A DNA stretch of 64,000 bases from Blastocladiella emersonii ATCC 22665. Lineage: Eukaryota; Blastocladiomycota; Blastocladiomycetes; Blastocladiales; Blastocladiaceae. Both the position numbers and the translations under genes were made by a program. Below the pieces are notes generated by a model. That model made no database searches. It saw nothing but the letters and a program-made list of their open reading frames with translations, and was not told the DNA's origin. The stretch lies in NCBI GenBank assembly GCA_025594325.1, contig JANHCV010000013.1, forward strand, positions 124,001 to 188,000, read 5' to 3'. Shown here piece by piece: positions 37,489-53,108 of the stretch; position 1 is the first letter of the stretch; each line of letters begins with the position of its first letter.

Positions 37489-40400
37489 TCATGGTACTCA
37501 AACATAATCATAGTCGAGTCTTCGAATATCCTCACGTCCACGTGGGCAAGGACCCAAAGCGCCAGGTATCCAAATCTACCCCGTTGTGCACACTCTCCAT
37601 TATCCAAGTCTGTCATCCTACAATTTTGGAACCCGTCGGCAAAGCTCACGGTCCAATCAACGAACAACAGCCAACCTGCCAACCTGGCTACCTACCTGCC
37701 TACCTGCCTAGCTGGCTATCTGCCTACCTGCAAACCTGCCAACCTGCCCTACCTGCTAACCAAACACACACACCGCCTCGCAAGTCCTTGTGGGCCCGCG
37801 CTCTCTGGTTGCCGTCCCAGCCAACAAAGGAATGAATGATGAGCCCTGGCAGCCTGGCAGCCTGCCACACTGACAGCCTGGCAGCCTGCCACACTGACAG
37901 CCTGACAGCGCCCACCCAGTAGTTATTAGCTACCTCGTATGTCATCTGAGAGGGGTTCAGCAGTCAATATACGACTGGTCTCCTCCTGGCTGGCAGCTCT
38001 GCTGTCCACTCCAAGTCCTGCATGATGATGGGCCAAGGAGCGTTACGAGCAGCTCCTCTGTCTATCCGCGTGAAACCACTCACCCGCTGACGGATGTACA
38101 CCACGCACCGTGCAGCGCGCACAGCGCACAGCGCCCAACGCACCACGCGCTGCGCACACGGCGCAAACGGCCACCCTGGTGACACGCACACTCGCATGAA
38201 CGGCAGGCATGCAAGGCGTCCTGAACTCAACGATGATATATCGTCTAGGTCTGCTCGCTCCAACGGGTGCGCCTGCCTGCCCTCCCTGTGCCATGGATTG
38301 ATTGATTCATGTCCAGTGCTGCCCCCATGCTTGCTTTCATGGCCGCGGGGTCCGTCAGGACGCCTTGCAATGGGTGCGCCAACCCCTGTTGCCAGCCATG
38401 TGGCAAGAAACACCACAGCACCTGCGTCGCCCTGGCCACCGTACCTTGCAAACAGCGTAGCAGCCGTACTGCTTCAGAGGGCTGCAGAGGGCTGGCTGCG
38501 GAGGGCTGAGGCGGCAGGGCTCCTCCTGCAGGAGACAGTACTGGGGCCAAGGAGTTAGTGCTAGGGACTACTAACTGAATGGTGAATGACCCACACACCA
38601 CATGCTCCTGGCAGGAGTGCGTGTGGGCGCGTGGGCCCGTGTCCGTGCGTGCCTGGATTAGTCCTCCATCACAAGTGACCAAGGTGACCAAGGTGACCAA
38701 GGTGACCAAGGTGACCAAGGTGACATGCAAGCACCAAGTTAGAGCGGCGGGGCAGCCATGGAAAGAAGGGCACAGGTACAAACTACCGTACCCTGGCCGC
38801 GGCCACTAGTCGCAGAACAGCCCTGCATGGCTCAGGACGCGGCGGGCGTTGGAGACAGGGTAGGTAGGTAGGTAGCAGCAGCAGCAGCAAGGAGCAGGAC
38901 CTGGCTGGCAAACAACACAAGTGAAGGCGTGCGTGATGGAGTGAGAGAGTGTTGAATGAATGGATGGGTGGATGCGATGCAGACCAGCATACGTGTCGTG
39001 CGTCGTCCGGATTGGTCGGCGACCACCCGCCAATCCTGCGGCATGGCTGTGGGGGCGGCAGTGGTGGTAGTGGAGCTAGAGTGGTGTCGTGGGGCTGGTG
39101 GGGTCCCCTCTCCTTCCTGTCTCGCCTAGGTGGGTGGGCGGACGTAGCGCGCATGCGGGCGGGCAAGGTAGGAACGTTGTTCAAGCAATGGATCATGTAC
39201 TTTATGGCATGTGATCTGCAAGACAGGGAGGGGGAGCGACTGTGTCTAATTTTGACCGAGGGACCTTGCTGCAGCCAACGTCTGGCCCAATCCGACCCTC
39301 CACAAATCGCAACATGCACGAAACAAATTAGCTGACGTTTGGGATGTACCAAACCAGCCACGTAGATAACTTTCATGGTACTCAAACAAGACCATACTCA
39401 AATCTTTGACTTCCTGCATGTCCAGCTAGCCAGGCTTCTGTAAATCACATTGATGACGCAACAAAATATCTGGCCATAAGAATATTGTAAACCAGCCACT
39501 CTGGCAATTGTCATGGCACTCAAACAAAACCATATTCAAATCTTCGACTTCCCGCATGCCCATGTGGGCAAGGACCTATAAATCACAGTATCGAACCAAC
39601 AAAATATCTGACCATAGAAACATAGTATACCAGCCACGAGGACAATTGTCATGGTACTCAAACAAAACCATATTCAAATCTTTGACTATTCACATGTCTA
39701 GCTGGTTGGCGACCCATAAATCGTAACATTGGAGCAACAAAATATCTGACCACGGAAATACAGTAAACAAGCCCCGGAGATAATTGTCATGGTTCTCAAA
39801 CAAAACCATATTCAGATCTTTGAATACCCCATGTCCAGGTGGTTGGGGGCCCAGAAATCGTAACATCGAACCAACAAAATATTTGACCATAGAAATATAC
39901 TAAACCAGCCACGTACGTAATTGTCGCGTTACTTAAACAAAACCATACTCAAAACTTTGACTTCCCGCATGTTCACCTAGCCAGGTACCCATAAATCACA
40001 GTATCGAGCCAACAAAAGATCTGACAATGGAAATATAGTAAACCGGCCGCGGAGAGAATTCTCATGGTACTCAAATGAAACCATACTCAAATCTATGACT
40101 TCCCACATGTCCAGCTGGTTGAGGACCCATAAATCGTAACGTCAAAGCAACAATGTATCTGACCATGGGAATATAGTAAACGAGCCCCGGAGATAATTGT
40201 CATGGTACGCAAACAAAACCATACTCAAGTCTATGCCTTCCCACATGTCCAGCTGGTTGGGGATCCATAAATCCCAGTATCGAACCAACAAGATATCTGA
40301 CCATTGGACTATATGTAACCGATCCCGTAGGTAATTGTCATGATACCCAAACAAAACCATATTCAAATCTTTCACATCCCGCATGTCCAGCTAGCCAGGG

Positions 40401-40612
40401 ACCCATAAATCACAGTATCCAACCAACAAAGTATCTGACCAAAGAAAGATCATAAACCAGCCACGCAGATAATTGTCATGGTATTCAAACAAAACCATAC
40501 TCAAATCTTCGAATACCCGATGTCCAGGTGGGCAAGGGCCTATACATCACAGTGTTGAACCAACAAAGTATCTGACGATCGGGATGTATCAAACCGGCCA
40601 TGCTGATAATTG
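37489..40612. repeat. Repeat unit copy 13
   Basis: Haplotype GACAACAAT. Inside the right-hand block it alone carries A at 1320 (38808). Confidence 0.97.
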
Positions 40613-43600
40613 TCATGGTACTCAAACATAATCATAGTCGAGTCTTCGAATATCCTCACGTCCACGTGGGCAAGGACCCAAAGCGCCAGGTATCCAAATC
40701 TACCCCGTTGTGCACACTCTCCATTATCCAAGTCTGTCATCCTACAATTTTGGAACCCGTCGGCAAAGCTCACGGTCCAATCAACGAACAACAGCCAACC
40801 TGCCAACCTGGCTACCTACCTGCCTACCTGCCTAGCTGGCTATCTGCCTACCTGCAAACCTGCCAACCTGCCCTACCTGCTAACCAAACACACACACCGC
40901 CTCGCAAGTCCTTGTGGGCCCGCGCTCTCTGGTTGCCGTCCCAGCCAACAAAGGAATGAATGATGAGCCCTGGCAGCCTGGCAGCCTGCCACACTGACAG
41001 CCTGGCAGCCTGCCACACTGACAGCCTGACAGCGCCCACCCAGTAGTTATTAGCTACCTCGTATGTCATCTGAGAGGGGTTCAGCAGTCAATATACGACT
41101 GGTCTCCTCCTGGCTGGCAGCTCTGCTGTCCACTCCAAGTCCTGCATGATGATGGGCCAAGGAGCGTTACGAGCAGCTCCTCTGTCTATCCGCGTGAAAC
41201 CACTCACCCGCTGACGGATGTACACCACGCACCGTGCAGCGCGCACAGCGCACAGCGCCCAACGCACCACGCGCTGCGCACACGGCGCAAACGGCCACCC
41301 TGGTGACACGCACACTCGCATGAACGGCAGGCATGCAAGGCGTCCTGAACTCAACGATGATATATCGTCTAGGTCTGCTCGCTCCAACGGGTGCGCCTGC
41401 CTGCCCTCCCTGTGCCATGGATTGATTGATTCATGTCCAGTGCTGCCCCCATGCTTGCTTTCATGGCCGCGGGGTCCGTCAGGACGCCTTGCAATGGGTG
41501 CGCCAACCCCTGTTGCCAGCCATGTGGCAAGAAACACCACAGCACCTGCGTCGCCCTGGCCACCGTACCTTGCAAACAGCGTAGCAGCCGTACTGCTTCA
41601 GAGGGCTGCAGAGGGCTGGCTGCGGAGGGCTGAGGCGGCAGGGCTCCTCCTGCAGGAGACAGTACTGGGGCCAAGGAGTTAGTGCTAGGGACTACTAACT
41701 GAATGGTGAATGACCCACACACCACATGCTCCTGGCAGGAGTGCGTGTGGGCGCGTGGGCCCGTGTCCGTGCGTGCCTGGATTAGTCCTCCATCACAAGT
41801 GACCAAGGTGACCAAGGTGACCAAGGTGACCAAGGTGACCAAGGTGACATGCAAGCACCAAGTTAGAGCGGCGGGGCAGCCATGGAAAGAAGGGCACAGG
41901 TACAAACTACCGTACCCTGGCCGCGGCCACTTGTCGCAGAACAGCCCTGCATGGCTCAGGACGCGGCGGGCGTTGGAGACAGGGTAGGTAGGTAGGTAGC
42001 AGCAGCAGCAGCAAGGAGCAGGACCTGGCTGGCAAACAACACAAGTGAAGGCGTGCGTGATGGAGTGAGAGAGTGTTGAATGAATGGATGGGTGGATGCG
42101 ATGCAGACCAGCATACGTGTCGTGCGTCGTCCGGATTGGTCGGCGACCACCCGCCAATCCTGCGGCATGGCTGTGGGGGCGGCAGTGGTGGTAGTGGAGC
42201 TAGAGTGGTGTCGTGGGGCTGGTGGGGTCCCCTCTCCTTCCTGTCTCGCCTAGGTGGGTGGGCGGACGTAGCGCGCATGCGGGCGGGCAAGGTAGGAACG
42301 TTGTTCAAGCAATGGATCATGTACTTTATGGCATGTGATCTGCAAGACAGGGAGGGGGAGCGACTGTGTCTAATTTTGACCGAGGGACCTTGCTGCAGCC
42401 AACGTCTGGCCCAATCCGACCCTCCACAAATCGCAACATGCACGAAACAAATTAGCTGACGTTTGGGATGTACCAAACCAGCCACGTAGATAACTTTCAT
42501 GGTACTCAAACAAGACCATACTCAAATCTTTGACTTCCTGCATGTCCAGCTAGCCAGGCTTCTGTAAATCACATTGATGACGCAACAAAATATCTGGCCA
42601 TAAGAATATTGTAAACCAGCCACTCTGGCAATTGTCATGGCACTCAAACAAAACCATATTCAAATCTTCGACTTCCCGCATGCCCATGTGGGCAAGGACC
42701 TATAAATCACAGTATCGAACCAACAAAATATCTGACCATAGAAACATAGTATACCAGCCACGAGGACAATTGTCATGGTACTCAAACAAAACCATATTCA
42801 AATCTTTGACTATTCACATGTCTAGCTGGTTGGCGACCCATAAATCGTAACATTGGAGCAACAAAATATCTGACCACGGAAATACAGTAAACAAGCCCCG
42901 GAGATAATTGTCATGGTTCTCAAACAAAACCATATTCAGATCTTTGAATACCCCATGTCCAGGTGGTTGGGGGCCCAGAAATCGTAACATCGAACCAACA
43001 AAATATTTGACCATAGAAATATACTAAACCAGCCACGTACGTAATTGTCGCGTTACTTAAACAAAACCATACTCAAAACTTTGACTTCCCGCATGTTCAC
43101 CTAGCCAGGTACCCATAAATCACAGTATCGAGCCAACAAAAGATCTGACAATGGAAATATAGTAAACCGGCCGCGGAGAGAATTCTCATGGTACTCAAAT
43201 GAAACCATACTCAAATCTATGACTTCCCACATGTCCAGCTGGTTGAGGACCCATAAATCGTAACGTCAAAGCAACAATGTATCTGACCATGGGAATATAG
43301 TAAACGAGCCCCGGAGATAATTGTCATGGTACGCAAACAAAACCATACTCAAGTCTATGCCTTCCCACATGTCCAGCTGGTTGGGGATCCATAAATCCCA
43401 GTATCGAACCAACAAGATATCTGACCATTGGACTATATGTAACCGATCCCGTAGGTAATTGTCATGATACCCAAACAAAACCATATTCAAATCTTTCACA
43501 TCCCGCATGTCCAGCTAGCCAGGGACCCATAAATCACAGTATCCAACCAACAAAGTATCTGACCAAAGAAAGATCATAAACCAGCCACGCAGATAATTGT

Positions 43601-43736
43601 CATGGTATTCAAACAAAACCATACTCAAATCTTCGAATACCCGATGTCCAGGTGGGCAAGGGCCTATACATCACAGTGTTGAACCAACAAAGTATCTGAC
43701 GATCGGGATGTATCAAACCGGCCATGCTGATAATTG
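40613..43736. repeat. Repeat unit copy 14
   Basis: Haplotype GACAACTAT. Indistinguishable at the checked sites from copies 12, 15, 16 and 17. Confidence 0.97.
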
Positions 43737-46700
43737 TCATGGTACTCAAACATAATCATAGTCGAGTCTTCGAATATCCTCACGTCCACGTGGGCAAGGA
43801 CCCAAAGCGCCAGGTATCCAAATCTACCCCGTTGTGCACACTCTCCATTATCCAAGTCTGTCATCCTACAATTTTGGAACCCGTCGGCAAAGCTCACGGT
43901 CCAATCAACGAACAACAGCCAACCTGCCAACCTGGCTACCTACCTGCCTACCTGCCTAGCTGGCTATCTGCCTACCTGCAAACCTGCCAACCTGCCCTAC
44001 CTGCTAACCAAACACACACACCGCCTCGCAAGTCCTTGTGGGCCCGCGCTCTCTGGTTGCCGTCCCAGCCAACAAAGGAATGAATGATGAGCCCTGGCAG
44101 CCTGGCAGCCTGCCACACTGACAGCCTGGCAGCCTGCCACACTGACAGCCTGACAGCGCCCACCCAGTAGTTATTAGCTACCTCGTATGTCATCTGAGAG
44201 GGGTTCAGCAGTCAATATACGACTGGTCTCCTCCTGGCTGGCAGCTCTGCTGTCCACTCCAAGTCCTGCATGATGATGGGCCAAGGAGCGTTACGAGCAG
44301 CTCCTCTGTCTATCCGCGTGAAACCACTCACCCGCTGACGGATGTACACCACGCACCGTGCAGCGCGCACAGCGCACAGCGCCCAACGCACCACGCGCTG
44401 CGCACACGGCGCAAACGGCCACCCTGGTGACACGCACACTCGCATGAACGGCAGGCATGCAAGGCGTCCTGAACTCAACGATGATATATCGTCTAGGTCT
44501 GCTCGCTCCAACGGGTGCGCCTGCCTGCCCTCCCTGTGCCATGGATTGATTGATTCATGTCCAGTGCTGCCCCCATGCTTGCTTTCATGGCCGCGGGGTC
44601 CGTCAGGACGCCTTGCAATGGGTGCGCCAACCCCTGTTGCCAGCCATGTGGCAAGAAACACCACAGCACCTGCGTCGCCCTGGCCACCGTACCTTGCAAA
44701 CAGCGTAGCAGCCGTACTGCTTCAGAGGGCTGCAGAGGGCTGGCTGCGGAGGGCTGAGGCGGCAGGGCTCCTCCTGCAGGAGACAGTACTGGGGCCAAGG
44801 AGTTAGTGCTAGGGACTACTAACTGAATGGTGAATGACCCACACACCACATGCTCCTGGCAGGAGTGCGTGTGGGCGCGTGGGCCCGTGTCCGTGCGTGC
44901 CTGGATTAGTCCTCCATCACAAGTGACCAAGGTGACCAAGGTGACCAAGGTGACCAAGGTGACCAAGGTGACATGCAAGCACCAAGTTAGAGCGGCGGGG
45001 CAGCCATGGAAAGAAGGGCACAGGTACAAACTACCGTACCCTGGCCGCGGCCACTTGTCGCAGAACAGCCCTGCATGGCTCAGGACGCGGCGGGCGTTGG
45101 AGACAGGGTAGGTAGGTAGGTAGCAGCAGCAGCAGCAAGGAGCAGGACCTGGCTGGCAAACAACACAAGTGAAGGCGTGCGTGATGGAGTGAGAGAGTGT
45201 TGAATGAATGGATGGGTGGATGCGATGCAGACCAGCATACGTGTCGTGCGTCGTCCGGATTGGTCGGCGACCACCCGCCAATCCTGCGGCATGGCTGTGG
45301 GGGCGGCAGTGGTGGTAGTGGAGCTAGAGTGGTGTCGTGGGGCTGGTGGGGTCCCCTCTCCTTCCTGTCTCGCCTAGGTGGGTGGGCGGACGTAGCGCGC
45401 ATGCGGGCGGGCAAGGTAGGAACGTTGTTCAAGCAATGGATCATGTACTTTATGGCATGTGATCTGCAAGACAGGGAGGGGGAGCGACTGTGTCTAATTT
45501 TGACCGAGGGACCTTGCTGCAGCCAACGTCTGGCCCAATCCGACCCTCCACAAATCGCAACATGCACGAAACAAATTAGCTGACGTTTGGGATGTACCAA
45601 ACCAGCCACGTAGATAACTTTCATGGTACTCAAACAAGACCATACTCAAATCTTTGACTTCCTGCATGTCCAGCTAGCCAGGCTTCTGTAAATCACATTG
45701 ATGACGCAACAAAATATCTGGCCATAAGAATATTGTAAACCAGCCACTCTGGCAATTGTCATGGCACTCAAACAAAACCATATTCAAATCTTCGACTTCC
45801 CGCATGCCCATGTGGGCAAGGACCTATAAATCACAGTATCGAACCAACAAAATATCTGACCATAGAAACATAGTATACCAGCCACGAGGACAATTGTCAT
45901 GGTACTCAAACAAAACCATATTCAAATCTTTGACTATTCACATGTCTAGCTGGTTGGCGACCCATAAATCGTAACATTGGAGCAACAAAATATCTGACCA
46001 CGGAAATACAGTAAACAAGCCCCGGAGATAATTGTCATGGTTCTCAAACAAAACCATATTCAGATCTTTGAATACCCCATGTCCAGGTGGTTGGGGGCCC
46101 AGAAATCGTAACATCGAACCAACAAAATATTTGACCATAGAAATATACTAAACCAGCCACGTACGTAATTGTCGCGTTACTTAAACAAAACCATACTCAA
46201 AACTTTGACTTCCCGCATGTTCACCTAGCCAGGTACCCATAAATCACAGTATCGAGCCAACAAAAGATCTGACAATGGAAATATAGTAAACCGGCCGCGG
46301 AGAGAATTCTCATGGTACTCAAATGAAACCATACTCAAATCTATGACTTCCCACATGTCCAGCTGGTTGAGGACCCATAAATCGTAACGTCAAAGCAACA
46401 ATGTATCTGACCATGGGAATATAGTAAACGAGCCCCGGAGATAATTGTCATGGTACGCAAACAAAACCATACTCAAGTCTATGCCTTCCCACATGTCCAG
46501 CTGGTTGGGGATCCATAAATCCCAGTATCGAACCAACAAGATATCTGACCATTGGACTATATGTAACCGATCCCGTAGGTAATTGTCATGATACCCAAAC
46601 AAAACCATATTCAAATCTTTCACATCCCGCATGTCCAGCTAGCCAGGGACCCATAAATCACAGTATCCAACCAACAAAGTATCTGACCAAAGAAAGATCA

Positions 46701-46860
46701 TAAACCAGCCACGCAGATAATTGTCATGGTATTCAAACAAAACCATACTCAAATCTTCGAATACCCGATGTCCAGGTGGGCAAGGGCCTATACATCACAG
46801 TGTTGAACCAACAAAGTATCTGACGATCGGGATGTATCAAACCGGCCATGCTGATAATTG
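43737..46860. repeat. Repeat unit copy 15
   Basis: Haplotype GACAACTAT. No private change seen. Confidence 0.97.
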
Positions 46861-49800
46861 TCATGGTACTCAAACATAATCATAGTCGAGTCTTCGAATA
46901 TCCTCACGTCCACGTGGGCAAGGACCCAAAGCGCCAGGTATCCAAATCTACCCCGTTGTGCACACTCTCCATTATCCAAGTCTGTCATCCTACAATTTTG
47001 GAACCCGTCGGCAAAGCTCACGGTCCAATCAACGAACAACAGCCAACCTGCCAACCTGGCTACCTACCTGCCTACCTGCCTAGCTGGCTATCTGCCTACC
47101 TGCAAACCTGCCAACCTGCCCTACCTGCTAACCAAACACACACACCGCCTCGCAAGTCCTTGTGGGCCCGCGCTCTCTGGTTGCCGTCCCAGCCAACAAA
47201 GGAATGAATGATGAGCCCTGGCAGCCTGGCAGCCTGCCACACTGACAGCCTGGCAGCCTGCCACACTGACAGCCTGACAGCGCCCACCCAGTAGTTATTA
47301 GCTACCTCGTATGTCATCTGAGAGGGGTTCAGCAGTCAATATACGACTGGTCTCCTCCTGGCTGGCAGCTCTGCTGTCCACTCCAAGTCCTGCATGATGA
47401 TGGGCCAAGGAGCGTTACGAGCAGCTCCTCTGTCTATCCGCGTGAAACCACTCACCCGCTGACGGATGTACACCACGCACCGTGCAGCGCGCACAGCGCA
47501 CAGCGCCCAACGCACCACGCGCTGCGCACACGGCGCAAACGGCCACCCTGGTGACACGCACACTCGCATGAACGGCAGGCATGCAAGGCGTCCTGAACTC
47601 AACGATGATATATCGTCTAGGTCTGCTCGCTCCAACGGGTGCGCCTGCCTGCCCTCCCTGTGCCATGGATTGATTGATTCATGTCCAGTGCTGCCCCCAT
47701 GCTTGCTTTCATGGCCGCGGGGTCCGTCAGGACGCCTTGCAATGGGTGCGCCAACCCCTGTTGCCAGCCATGTGGCAAGAAACACCACAGCACCTGCGTC
47801 GCCCTGGCCACCGTACCTTGCAAACAGCGTAGCAGCCGTACTGCTTCAGAGGGCTGCAGAGGGCTGGCTGCGGAGGGCTGAGGCGGCAGGGCTCCTCCTG
47901 CAGGAGACAGTACTGGGGCCAAGGAGTTAGTGCTAGGGACTACTAACTGAATGGTGAATGACCCACACACCACATGCTCCTGGCAGGAGTGCGTGTGGGC
48001 GCGTGGGCCCGTGTCCGTGCGTGCCTGGATTAGTCCTCCATCACAAGTGACCAAGGTGACCAAGGTGACCAAGGTGACCAAGGTGACCAAGGTGACATGC
48101 AAGCACCAAGTTAGAGCGGCGGGGCAGCCATGGAAAGAAGGGCACAGGTACAAACTACCGTACCCTGGCCGCGGCCACTTGTCGCAGAACAGCCCTGCAT
48201 GGCTCAGGACGCGGCGGGCGTTGGAGACAGGGTAGGTAGGTAGGTAGCAGCAGCAGCAGCAAGGAGCAGGACCTGGCTGGCAAACAACACAAGTGAAGGC
48301 GTGCGTGATGGAGTGAGAGAGTGTTGAATGAATGGATGGGTGGATGCGATGCAGACCAGCATACGTGTCGTGCGTCGTCCGGATTGGTCGGCGACCACCC
48401 GCCAATCCTGCGGCATGGCTGTGGGGGCGGCAGTGGTGGTAGTGGAGCTAGAGTGGTGTCGTGGGGCTGGTGGGGTCCCCTCTCCTTCCTGTCTCGCCTA
48501 GGTGGGTGGGCGGACGTAGCGCGCATGCGGGCGGGCAAGGTAGGAACGTTGTTCAAGCAATGGATCATGTACTTTATGGCATGTGATCTGCAAGACAGGG
48601 AGGGGGAGCGACTGTGTCTAATTTTGACCGAGGGACCTTGCTGCAGCCAACGTCTGGCCCAATCCGACCCTCCACAAATCGCAACATGCACGAAACAAAT
48701 TAGCTGACGTTTGGGATGTACCAAACCAGCCACGTAGATAACTTTCATGGTACTCAAACAAGACCATACTCAAATCTTTGACTTCCTGCATGTCCAGCTA
48801 GCCAGGCTTCTGTAAATCACATTGATGACGCAACAAAATATCTGGCCATAAGAATATTGTAAACCAGCCACTCTGGCAATTGTCATGGCACTCAAACAAA
48901 ACCATATTCAAATCTTCGACTTCCCGCATGCCCATGTGGGCAAGGACCTATAAATCACAGTATCGAACCAACAAAATATCTGACCATAGAAACATAGTAT
49001 ACCAGCCACGAGGACAATTGTCATGGTACTCAAACAAAACCATATTCAAATCTTTGACTATTCACATGTCTAGCTGGTTGGCGACCCATAAATCGTAACA
49101 TTGGAGCAACAAAATATCTGACCACGGAAATACAGTAAACAAGCCCCGGAGATAATTGTCATGGTTCTCAAACAAAACCATATTCAGATCTTTGAATACC
49201 CCATGTCCAGGTGGTTGGGGGCCCAGAAATCGTAACATCGAACCAACAAAATATTTGACCATAGAAATATACTAAACCAGCCACGTACGTAATTGTCGCG
49301 TTACTTAAACAAAACCATACTCAAAACTTTGACTTCCCGCATGTTCACCTAGCCAGGTACCCATAAATCACAGTATCGAGCCAACAAAAGATCTGACAAT
49401 GGAAATATAGTAAACCGGCCGCGGAGAGAATTCTCATGGTACTCAAATGAAACCATACTCAAATCTATGACTTCCCACATGTCCAGCTGGTTGAGGACCC
49501 ATAAATCGTAACGTCAAAGCAACAATGTATCTGACCATGGGAATATAGTAAACGAGCCCCGGAGATAATTGTCATGGTACGCAAACAAAACCATACTCAA
49601 GTCTATGCCTTCCCACATGTCCAGCTGGTTGGGGATCCATAAATCCCAGTATCGAACCAACAAGATATCTGACCATTGGACTATATGTAACCGATCCCGT
49701 AGGTAATTGTCATGATACCCAAACAAAACCATATTCAAATCTTTCACATCCCGCATGTCCAGCTAGCCAGGGACCCATAAATCACAGTATCCAACCAACA

Positions 49801-49984
49801 AAGTATCTGACCAAAGAAAGATCATAAACCAGCCACGCAGATAATTGTCATGGTATTCAAACAAAACCATACTCAAATCTTCGAATACCCGATGTCCAGG
49901 TGGGCAAGGGCCTATACATCACAGTGTTGAACCAACAAAGTATCTGACGATCGGGATGTATCAAACCGGCCATGCTGATAATTG
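46861..49984. repeat. Repeat unit copy 16
   Basis: Haplotype GACAACTAT. No private change seen. Confidence 0.97.
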
Positions 49985-52900
49985 TCATGGTACTCAAACA
50001 TAATCATAGTCGAGTCTTCGAATATCCTCACGTCCACGTGGGCAAGGACCCAAAGCGCCAGGTATCCAAATCTACCCCGTTGTGCACACTCTCCATTATC
50101 CAAGTCTGTCATCCTACAATTTTGGAACCCGTCGGCAAAGCTCACGGTCCAATCAACGAACAACAGCCAACCTGCCAACCTGGCTACCTACCTGCCTACC
50201 TGCCTAGCTGGCTATCTGCCTACCTGCAAACCTGCCAACCTGCCCTACCTGCTAACCAAACACACACACCGCCTCGCAAGTCCTTGTGGGCCCGCGCTCT
50301 CTGGTTGCCGTCCCAGCCAACAAAGGAATGAATGATGAGCCCTGGCAGCCTGGCAGCCTGCCACACTGACAGCCTGGCAGCCTGCCACACTGACAGCCTG
50401 ACAGCGCCCACCCAGTAGTTATTAGCTACCTCGTATGTCATCTGAGAGGGGTTCAGCAGTCAATATACGACTGGTCTCCTCCTGGCTGGCAGCTCTGCTG
50501 TCCACTCCAAGTCCTGCATGATGATGGGCCAAGGAGCGTTACGAGCAGCTCCTCTGTCTATCCGCGTGAAACCACTCACCCGCTGACGGATGTACACCAC
50601 GCACCGTGCAGCGCGCACAGCGCACAGCGCCCAACGCACCACGCGCTGCGCACACGGCGCAAACGGCCACCCTGGTGACACGCACACTCGCATGAACGGC
50701 AGGCATGCAAGGCGTCCTGAACTCAACGATGATATATCGTCTAGGTCTGCTCGCTCCAACGGGTGCGCCTGCCTGCCCTCCCTGTGCCATGGATTGATTG
50801 ATTCATGTCCAGTGCTGCCCCCATGCTTGCTTTCATGGCCGCGGGGTCCGTCAGGACGCCTTGCAATGGGTGCGCCAACCCCTGTTGCCAGCCATGTGGC
50901 AAGAAACACCACAGCACCTGCGTCGCCCTGGCCACCGTACCTTGCAAACAGCGTAGCAGCCGTACTGCTTCAGAGGGCTGCAGAGGGCTGGCTGCGGAGG
51001 GCTGAGGCGGCAGGGCTCCTCCTGCAGGAGACAGTACTGGGGCCAAGGAGTTAGTGCTAGGGACTACTAACTGAATGGTGAATGACCCACACACCACATG
51101 CTCCTGGCAGGAGTGCGTGTGGGCGCGTGGGCCCGTGTCCGTGCGTGCCTGGATTAGTCCTCCATCACAAGTGACCAAGGTGACCAAGGTGACCAAGGTG
51201 ACCAAGGTGACCAAGGTGACATGCAAGCACCAAGTTAGAGCGGCGGGGCAGCCATGGAAAGAAGGGCACAGGTACAAACTACCGTACCCTGGCCGCGGCC
51301 ACTTGTCGCAGAACAGCCCTGCATGGCTCAGGACGCGGCGGGCGTTGGAGACAGGGTAGGTAGGTAGGTAGCAGCAGCAGCAGCAAGGAGCAGGACCTGG
51401 CTGGCAAACAACACAAGTGAAGGCGTGCGTGATGGAGTGAGAGAGTGTTGAATGAATGGATGGGTGGATGCGATGCAGACCAGCATACGTGTCGTGCGTC
51501 GTCCGGATTGGTCGGCGACCACCCGCCAATCCTGCGGCATGGCTGTGGGGGCGGCAGTGGTGGTAGTGGAGCTAGAGTGGTGTCGTGGGGCTGGTGGGGT
51601 CCCCTCTCCTTCCTGTCTCGCCTAGGTGGGTGGGCGGACGTAGCGCGCATGCGGGCGGGCAAGGTAGGAACGTTGTTCAAGCAATGGATCATGTACTTTA
51701 TGGCATGTGATCTGCAAGACAGGGAGGGGGAGCGACTGTGTCTAATTTTGACCGAGGGACCTTGCTGCAGCCAACGTCTGGCCCAATCCGACCCTCCACA
51801 AATCGCAACATGCACGAAACAAATTAGCTGACGTTTGGGATGTACCAAACCAGCCACGTAGATAACTTTCATGGTACTCAAACAAGACCATACTCAAATC
51901 TTTGACTTCCTGCATGTCCAGCTAGCCAGGCTTCTGTAAATCACATTGATGACGCAACAAAATATCTGGCCATAAGAATATTGTAAACCAGCCACTCTGG
52001 CAATTGTCATGGCACTCAAACAAAACCATATTCAAATCTTCGACTTCCCGCATGCCCATGTGGGCAAGGACCTATAAATCACAGTATCGAACCAACAAAA
52101 TATCTGACCATAGAAACATAGTATACCAGCCACGAGGACAATTGTCATGGTACTCAAACAAAACCATATTCAAATCTTTGACTATTCACATGTCTAGCTG
52201 GTTGGCGACCCATAAATCGTAACATTGGAGCAACAAAATATCTGACCACGGAAATACAGTAAACAAGCCCCGGAGATAATTGTCATGGTTCTCAAACAAA
52301 ACCATATTCAGATCTTTGAATACCCCATGTCCAGGTGGTTGGGGGCCCAGAAATCGTAACATCGAACCAACAAAATATTTGACCATAGAAATATACTAAA
52401 CCAGCCACGTACGTAATTGTCGCGTTACTTAAACAAAACCATACTCAAAACTTTGACTTCCCGCATGTTCACCTAGCCAGGTACCCATAAATCACAGTAT
52501 CGAGCCAACAAAAGATCTGACAATGGAAATATAGTAAACCGGCCGCGGAGAGAATTCTCATGGTACTCAAATGAAACCATACTCAAATCTATGACTTCCC
52601 ACATGTCCAGCTGGTTGAGGACCCATAAATCGTAACGTCAAAGCAACAATGTATCTGACCATGGGAATATAGTAAACGAGCCCCGGAGATAATTGTCATG
52701 GTACGCAAACAAAACCATACTCAAGTCTATGCCTTCCCACATGTCCAGCTGGTTGGGGATCCATAAATCCCAGTATCGAACCAACAAGATATCTGACCAT
52801 TGGACTATATGTAACCGATCCCGTAGGTAATTGTCATGATACCCAAACAAAACCATATTCAAATCTTTCACATCCCGCATGTCCAGCTAGCCAGGGACCC

Positions 52901-53108
52901 ATAAATCACAGTATCCAACCAACAAAGTATCTGACCAAAGAAAGATCATAAACCAGCCACGCAGATAATTGTCATGGTATTCAAACAAAACCATACTCAA
53001 ATCTTCGAATACCCGATGTCCAGGTGGGCAAGGGCCTATACATCACAGTGTTGAACCAACAAAGTATCTGACGATCGGGATGTATCAAACCGGCCATGCT
53101 GATAATTG
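49985..53108. repeat. Repeat unit copy 17
   Basis: Haplotype GACAACTAT. It is the last full copy with A at 456 before the G run of copies 18-20. Confidence 0.97.
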
